Assembly: GCA_964502525.1 (NCBI GenBank)
Contig: CAZCXH010000033.1
Coordinates: forward strand, 1 to 37,304
Direction: 5' to 3'
Source of the DNA: DATLYB01 sp964502525
GTDB lineage: Bacteria > Bacteroidota > Bacteroidia > Chitinophagales > CAIOSU01
DNA length: 37,304 nt
The translations under genes and the position numbers were made by a program. Positions 34,460-37,304 of the stretch are shown here, piece by piece (position 1 is the stretch's first letter; the number at the start of each line of letters is the position of its first letter). The notes under the pieces are model-generated. The model saw only the letters and a program-made list of their open reading frames with translations. It made no database searches and was not told the DNA's origin.

Positions 34460-35746
34460 TTAAACCGGGAGTTTGATGAATCCTAATTTATCCGCTGAAG
34501 CATTCAGCTCCATCAATATTTCAGACATCACATCCGAGACTGACTTTCTTTCACATAACAGCTTCAATCCTGTCCGTTTTTGAAACTTATTGAGTTCATG
34601 TTTTACAGTTTCTCTTATCTGCTTAACGCCTTTACCGCCTTGCTTAAAACTGTAGTGCGTAGTCCCTTCCGAAAGCAACACCAGTTCTTCCAAGTCATGG
34701 TCTAAAATCACATAGCCGCATAACTGCTTCTTAATTTTCTGGTGCACATCAACACCTTTCATGATGCTGCCGACTTTCATTCGCTTGCGCTGAATCCAAA
34801 TGTCTCGTATATCTTCATCAAGCGGGTCAGGTGCAACAGCGAATTTCAATTCCTTGATTTTATAAATTTCAGTTCCTACAACTACTTCAATATTTTTCCT
34901 ATCGTAAATGCGCCAGTTCTTTTCTTTATCTCCTGCTTTCGCAATTGAAAGCAGGGGCTGATGCAGTTTGACATGCTTGGTTTCCTTGCCAAACTTCAAA
35001 ATTATTTTAGCGTCAAATTTTTCAATGATTTCCCACCATGTTTCCTCAATCATTTTTACAAATGAATCAGAGTAAGTACCATCATCCTTGAACGACTTTT
35101 TAAAGGCTTCGGTAACTTCATCCTTCAAATCAAGAATTGTAATCCGAGTACCATAAACTTTCAATGGCGATAATGCCCCACCGGTAGTATCCTTCAAAAA
35201 TTTAACTGCTTCATCATCAACATACGGTTCGCGTTGCTGTTTTAGTTGTGTGCCGATAATTTTTCTGTCAAATGCTATGTACTTTTTATCACTGCTTCTT
35301 AGCGAATCACAAATAATCCATGAACTTTTTGATGCGCTTTGAAAAATCAGCTTACCCCTTCCGAAACTTCCTGCACCAAGATTTCCGCCAGATTCAAACC
35401 GTGATAAAAAACGGCTGAGATTTTGGTCGGACGTGAGTTTGCCTTCTTGAGATAATTTCTCAATCTCTTCAACCGACAAAATATCGCCTGTTAGCCCGAG
35501 AGTACCTTCATCCCAAAATGACAAAGCGTTTTGTCCTTTGATTTTATGAAGCTCAAAATGAAATTTCCAGTGCTCATACGCCTTGGGTTCATGTTTCCCA
35601 ATCCTCGCACCCGCCCCATTTTGAATAGCATCCTTCTGCAAACCATGTGCTATGCCCTTTGATGGTTCGCTCTCGTATTCTCTTGCAATTTGCTCTATCT
35701 GATGCAAATCATTTTGGGGCATTGTTACATAATCGTGTGTTGCCAT
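34460..35746 (-). CDS. GHKL (MutL/MORC-like) ATPase of a restriction-modification system
   Basis: The 428-residue protein has GHKL ATPase motifs: DAIQNGAGAR (39-48) as the N-box with Asp where Glu is usual, FWDEGTLGLTG (77-87) as the G1 box, and SGGNLGAGSFGRGK (119-132) as the G2 ATP lid. TRITILDLKD and a C-terminal DUF-like region follow. Histidine-kinase catalytic His and gyrase/Hsp90 middle domains are absent. ATPases of this kind occur next to DNA methyltransferases and REase-like nucleases (Iyer, Abhiman and Aravind, 2008, on MutL homologues in R-M systems). It probably controls or drives the DUF3883 nuclease. Confidence 0.8.
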   Translation of the reverse strand: MATHDYVTMPQNDLHQIEQIAREYESEPSKGIAHGLQKDAIQNGAGARIGKHEPKAYEHWKFHFELHKIKGQNALSFWDEGTLGLTGDILSVEEIEKLSQEGKLTSDQNLSRFLSRFESGGNLGAGSFGRGKLIFQSASKSSWIICDSLRSSDKKYIAFDRKIIGTQLKQQREPYVDDEAVKFLKDTTGGALSPLKVYGTRITILDLKDEVTEAFKKSFKDDGTYSDSFVKMIEETWWEIIEKFDAKIILKFGKETKHVKLHQPLLSIAKAGDKEKNWRIYDRKNIEVVVGTEIYKIKELKFAVAPDPLDEDIRDIWIQRKRMKVGSIMKGVDVHQKIKKQLCGYVILDHDLEELVLLSEGTTHYSFKQGGKGVKQIRETVKHELNKFQKRTGLKLLCERKSVSDVMSEILMELNASADKLGFIKLPV

Positions 35747-35758
35747 TTTTTAAAGTTT

Positions 35759-35983
35759 TCAGAATTTGAATTTATTGCTGCTCGATGTTCCCTTTTGGGT
35801 GTAGGCGAATTCGAGATTTCGCATTCGCTCCTTAATTGCAGACATCATTTTCTTCACATCAGAATCAGAATATTCATAGCTGCCCTTATTGGCGCACTTT
35901 GATAAGCTGTCCATGCTGTCGAGAATGCGCTGAACCCTTCTCGCAGCTATTTCTTCAAACCGTTGTCTTTTTGACTTTGACAT
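35759..35983 (-). CDS. Small conserved R-M-associated protein, 74 aa
   Basis: The 74-residue, basic, helical protein (RFEEIAARRVQRILDSMDSLSKCANKGSYEYSDSDVKKMMSAIKERM) resembles small proteins found beside type II R-M genes and on mobile elements. These share an R-x-x-KA-RV-x-x-AL-x-x-L-x-x-L-x-NCSN-x-x-x-Y-x-Y pattern (recalled). It is the first gene of the minus-strand operon, 12 bases before the GHKL ATPase. Possible roles are control of expression or of ATPase activity; no HTH typical of C-proteins is evident. Confidence 0.65.
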   Translation of the reverse strand: MSKSKRQRFEEIAARRVQRILDSMDSLSKCANKGSYEYSDSDVKKMMSAIKERMRNLEFAYTQKGTSSSNKFKF

Positions 35984-36026
35984 ATTGTACTGTATATCTG
36001 TTATAATATTGTGGCGTAAAACTACT

Positions 36027-36046
36027 AAATAGTTATCAAACTATTT
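36027..36046. repeat. 7-bp palindrome in the R-M operon leader
   Basis: AAATAGT and ACTATTT are separated by TATCAA. Centre is 50-60 bases upstream of the 74-residue gene's start, where an operator or promoter-associated site would be expected. Confidence 0.5.
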
Positions 36047-36136
36047 TTACTTTTTACTCGATTTTTTTAAAGGAAAAGGACTTGAAGCACTGTTTTGGCT
36101 GTTTTTGGAGGCGTGAGCAAAATTTGGCTCTTTTGA

Positions 36137-36173
36137 CTTTGCCTGTCTTGGCTTTGCGGGAGGGCAGGCAAAG
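36137..36173. repeat. Inverted repeat with 9-bp arms
   Basis: CTTTGCCTG (36137-36145) and CAGGCAAAG (36165-36173) are perfect complements. The stem can extend inward a few pairs with G-U wobbles. There is no T-tract, so it is not an obvious terminator. Confidence 0.6.
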
Positions 36174-36458
36174 GCAAATGTGCCAAATGCGGGCAAGCCA
36201 TAAAAACTTCAATTTTTTTTGCGCGTGGGCAAAAAATAAAAATACAAGTGCGAATGCCCGTGTGTCGGCAGACGGTCAGGTCTGTCGGGGGAGTGATGAA
36301 CTGTGAGGGTTGGTTGGTTAGTCGGTAAGGCGGTAAACCTTGCCGGCTTAATAGATAATTACGAAAGCAAATAAGTCATGCGCTACAGAAGATACTGATA
36401 CGCAAACGAAGTAACCCGCGCCAAACACAAACCAACTAATCAGGAAATATCCTTTGAG

Positions 36459-36479
36459 AGCGGAGAGGCTTTTTTGTGG
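36459..36479 (+). repeat. Terminator-arm-like direct repeat, copy 1
   Basis: This 21-base stretch (AGCGGAGAGGC then a T6 run and GTGG) matches 37259-37279 at 20 of 21 positions. Only the 3' arm and T-run are present here; the 5' arm is poor. Confidence 0.55.
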
Positions 36480-36533
36480 GTGTATCGGAAGGTGTTGAAA
36501 AAGATTTAAATTAGTTGTCAAATTAGCGATGCC

Positions 36534-36767
36534 ATGAATGATTATTTAAAGCGGATTATCATTGATGAAAAGATTTGCAACGGCAAACCGATTATCAGGG
36601 GTAAAAGGATTACCGTGCAAACGATTCTTGAATTTTTATCGGCAGGCGAATCGCGGAAGGAAATATTGAAGCAATATCCTTCGCTGGAAGATGCGGATAT
36701 TACGGCTTGCCTGATGTTTGCCGCCAACCTAATGAATCATAATTATATTTTGCGGAAGGTTGCCTGA
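36534..36767 (+). CDS. DUF433 antitoxin
   Basis: The 77-residue protein is a standard DUF433 domain: IIIDEKICNGKPIIRGKRITVQTILEFLSAGESRKEILKQYPSLEDADITACLMFAAN. The GKPIIRG-RI-V and YP-L---D---CL blocks are the family's signature. DUF433 proteins are winged-helix antitoxins paired with PIN-like DUF5615 toxins. The stop overlaps the following ATG (TGATG). The partner gene is frameshifted, so this antitoxin may now be an orphan. Confidence 0.85.
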   Translation: MNDYLKRIIIDEKICNGKPIIRGKRITVQTILEFLSAGESRKEILKQYPSLEDADITACLMFAANLMNHNYILRKVA

Positions 36768-37110
36768 TGGCGAAATACCTGATTGACGTTAACCTGCCTT
36801 ACTATTTTTCATTATGGAAAGGCGATGATTTCATTCATTCAACGGGATATTGACGATGAATGGAGTGATGAGCAAATTTGGAATTACGCGGGGGAAAACA
36901 ACCTGACGATTATCAGCAAGGACAGCGATTTTTCCAACAGAATCCTGCTGGAACAGCCGCCCCCGAAAGGTGATTCATATTCGCTTCGGAAACCTGAAAA
37001 TGAAACCCTTCTTTAAAACCCTCGCCAAATGCTGGAAGGACGAGGCGAAACTTGAGGGGAAATGCAAGCTGATCAATGTGTTTGCTGACAGGATTGAGGG
37101 GGTTGTGTGA
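36767..37110 (+). pseudogene. DUF5615 PIN-like toxin with two frameshifts
   Basis: Three frames together spell a DUF5615 protein: MAKYLIDVNLP...GDDFIH (frame of 36767, stop at 36851), DIDDEWSDEQIWNYAGENNLTIISKDSDFSNRILLEQPPPK (next frame), and VIHIRFGNLKMKPFFKTLAKCWK...ADRIEGVV to the stop at 37110. The joins lie near 36839-36842 and 36966-36970, each consistent with one extra base. The family's active-site acids are present: D in LIDVNLP, and KDSDF. As written, no active toxin can be made, unless these are sequencing errors. A TTG-started frame at 36783 covers only the middle. Confidence 0.8.
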
Positions 37111-37197
37111 GGGACTGATGAGATGATTAGCGGATTAGCGGATGGCGAATCGGTTAATTCGTTAATTGGTTGATTGGGACATCAGGGACGTTAGGAA

Positions 37198-37235
37198 TGA
37201 CGAAGTATGATTGACGAATGACGAATGACGAATGA
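37198..37235. repeat. TGACGAA tandem repeats
   Basis: Three perfect tandem copies of TGACGAA at 37212-37232, plus one separate copy at 37198-37204. They are non-coding and sit between the toxin remnant and the terminator. Confidence 0.75.
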
Positions 37236-37240
37236 AAGGC

Positions 37241-37275
37241 AAAGAGCCTCTCCGGGAAAGCGGAGGGGCTTTTTT
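37241..37275 (+). terminator. Rho-independent terminator
   Basis: Stem GCCTCTCCG (37246-37254) pairs with CGGAGGGGC (37261-37269) with one G-U pair, around a GGAAAG loop. It is followed by six T's (37270-37275) and preceded by A-rich sequence that extends the stem with A-T pairs. Confidence 0.85.
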
Positions 37276-37279
37276 GTGG
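37259..37279 (+). repeat. Terminator-arm direct repeat, copy 2
   Basis: This is the 3' arm and T-run of the terminator at 37241, matching 36459-36479 at 20 of 21 positions. The two copies bracket the DUF433/DUF5615 module. Confidence 0.6.
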
Positions 37280-37280
37280 A

Positions 37281-37304
37281 AGCCTCACCCCCGCCCCCTC
37301 TCCA
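37281..37304. repeat. Partial GC-rich dispersed repeat at the window edge
   Basis: The 16-mer AGCCTCACCCCCGCCC (37281-37296) is the exact reverse complement of 8218-8233 in the serC upstream region. The element seems to continue beyond the window. Confidence 0.65.

Larger units (their letters stand above)
35984..36533. other. Intergenic region, 550 bases
   Basis: Non-coding DNA upstream of the small R-M protein and of the DUF433 gene. It contains a palindrome near the R-M operon start (36027-36046), a 9-bp inverted repeat (36137-36173), the inverted repeat GCAGAC-...-GTCTGT near 36271-36288, and a terminator-like arm (36459-36479). A 74-codon plus-strand frame at 36082-36306 is Phe/Arg-rich without family likeness and is not annotated. 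Confidence 0.55.

Noticed and set aside
36082..36306. 74-codon plus-strand frame
   Set aside because: Falls in repeat-rich non-coding DNA; unusual Cys/Arg/Asn composition and no recognisable domain.
36459..36479. Complete rho-independent terminator
   Set aside because: Only the 3' arm and T-run are good; the 5' arm gives about five weak pairs.

Overview
The window reads as chromosomal DNA of a Bacteroidota bacterium, probably of the Chitinophagales/Sphingobacteriales/Saprospirales kind. Clues are a type IX secretion C-terminal sorting domain (30877-32121), a DUF4175 protein, a LytTR regulator, the serC-serA-DUF1015 gene order, a ~490-residue Bacteroidota-type helical protein, near absence of Shine-Dalgarno sequences, and a possible TAnnTTTG-like promoter box. 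No rRNA, tRNA or CRISPR array was seen.

Layout. 67-1537 (minus): zinc-ribbon membrane protein, small unknown protein and TIGR02757 protein. 1710-4713: LytTR regulator, small secreted protein, large helical unknown and a LuxR-type HTH protein. 4661-8054 (minus): serine biosynthesis block serC, serA, DUF1015. 8055-8447: non-coding, with dispersed inverted repeats. 8448-20586 (plus): one very tight run of eleven genes for an envelope glycan or glycolipid decoration. It holds two paralogous YfhO-like membrane proteins, a GDPD-like phosphodiesterase, a HAD phosphatase, GtrA, a membrane GT-C/uridine-kinase-like fusion, a class II aldolase, two nucleotidyltransferases, a GT2 glycosyltransferase and a TlpA-like thioredoxin. 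The set suggests that an unusual small sugar or polyol phosphate is made (aldolase, kinase), activated (nucleotidyltransferases), loaded on a lipid (GT2), flipped (GtrA) and transferred outside the membrane (GT-C proteins). The chemistry is inferred, not seen.

20639-24674: a RelE-type toxin-antitoxin pair, then an ACAD11-like acyl-CoA dehydrogenase, an ACAD10/11-like kinase and a histidine phosphatase. These three resemble a split bacterial version of the 4-hydroxy-acid route, with a HicBA module between the dehydrogenase and the kinase. 24688-24937 holds a probable frameshifted small gene. 24989-32121: DUF4175 protein, cytochrome b5-like protein, FAD oxidoreductase, a truncated carboxypeptidase-regulatory-domain protein and a secreted SGNH-like protein with a sorting domain.

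32320-37304 is an accessory island. A carboxymuconolactone decarboxylase gene is cut off after 67 codons. Next come a cytosine-C5 DNA methyltransferase and, convergent with it, a three-gene operon: a small conserved protein, a GHKL (MutL/MORC-like) ATPase and a DUF3883 PD-(D/E)XK-like nuclease. This is an ATPase-dependent restriction-modification or defence system and the most attractive candidate for an unusual system here. The window ends with a DUF433/DUF5615 toxin-antitoxin pair whose toxin has two frameshifts, flanked by copies of the same terminator arm.
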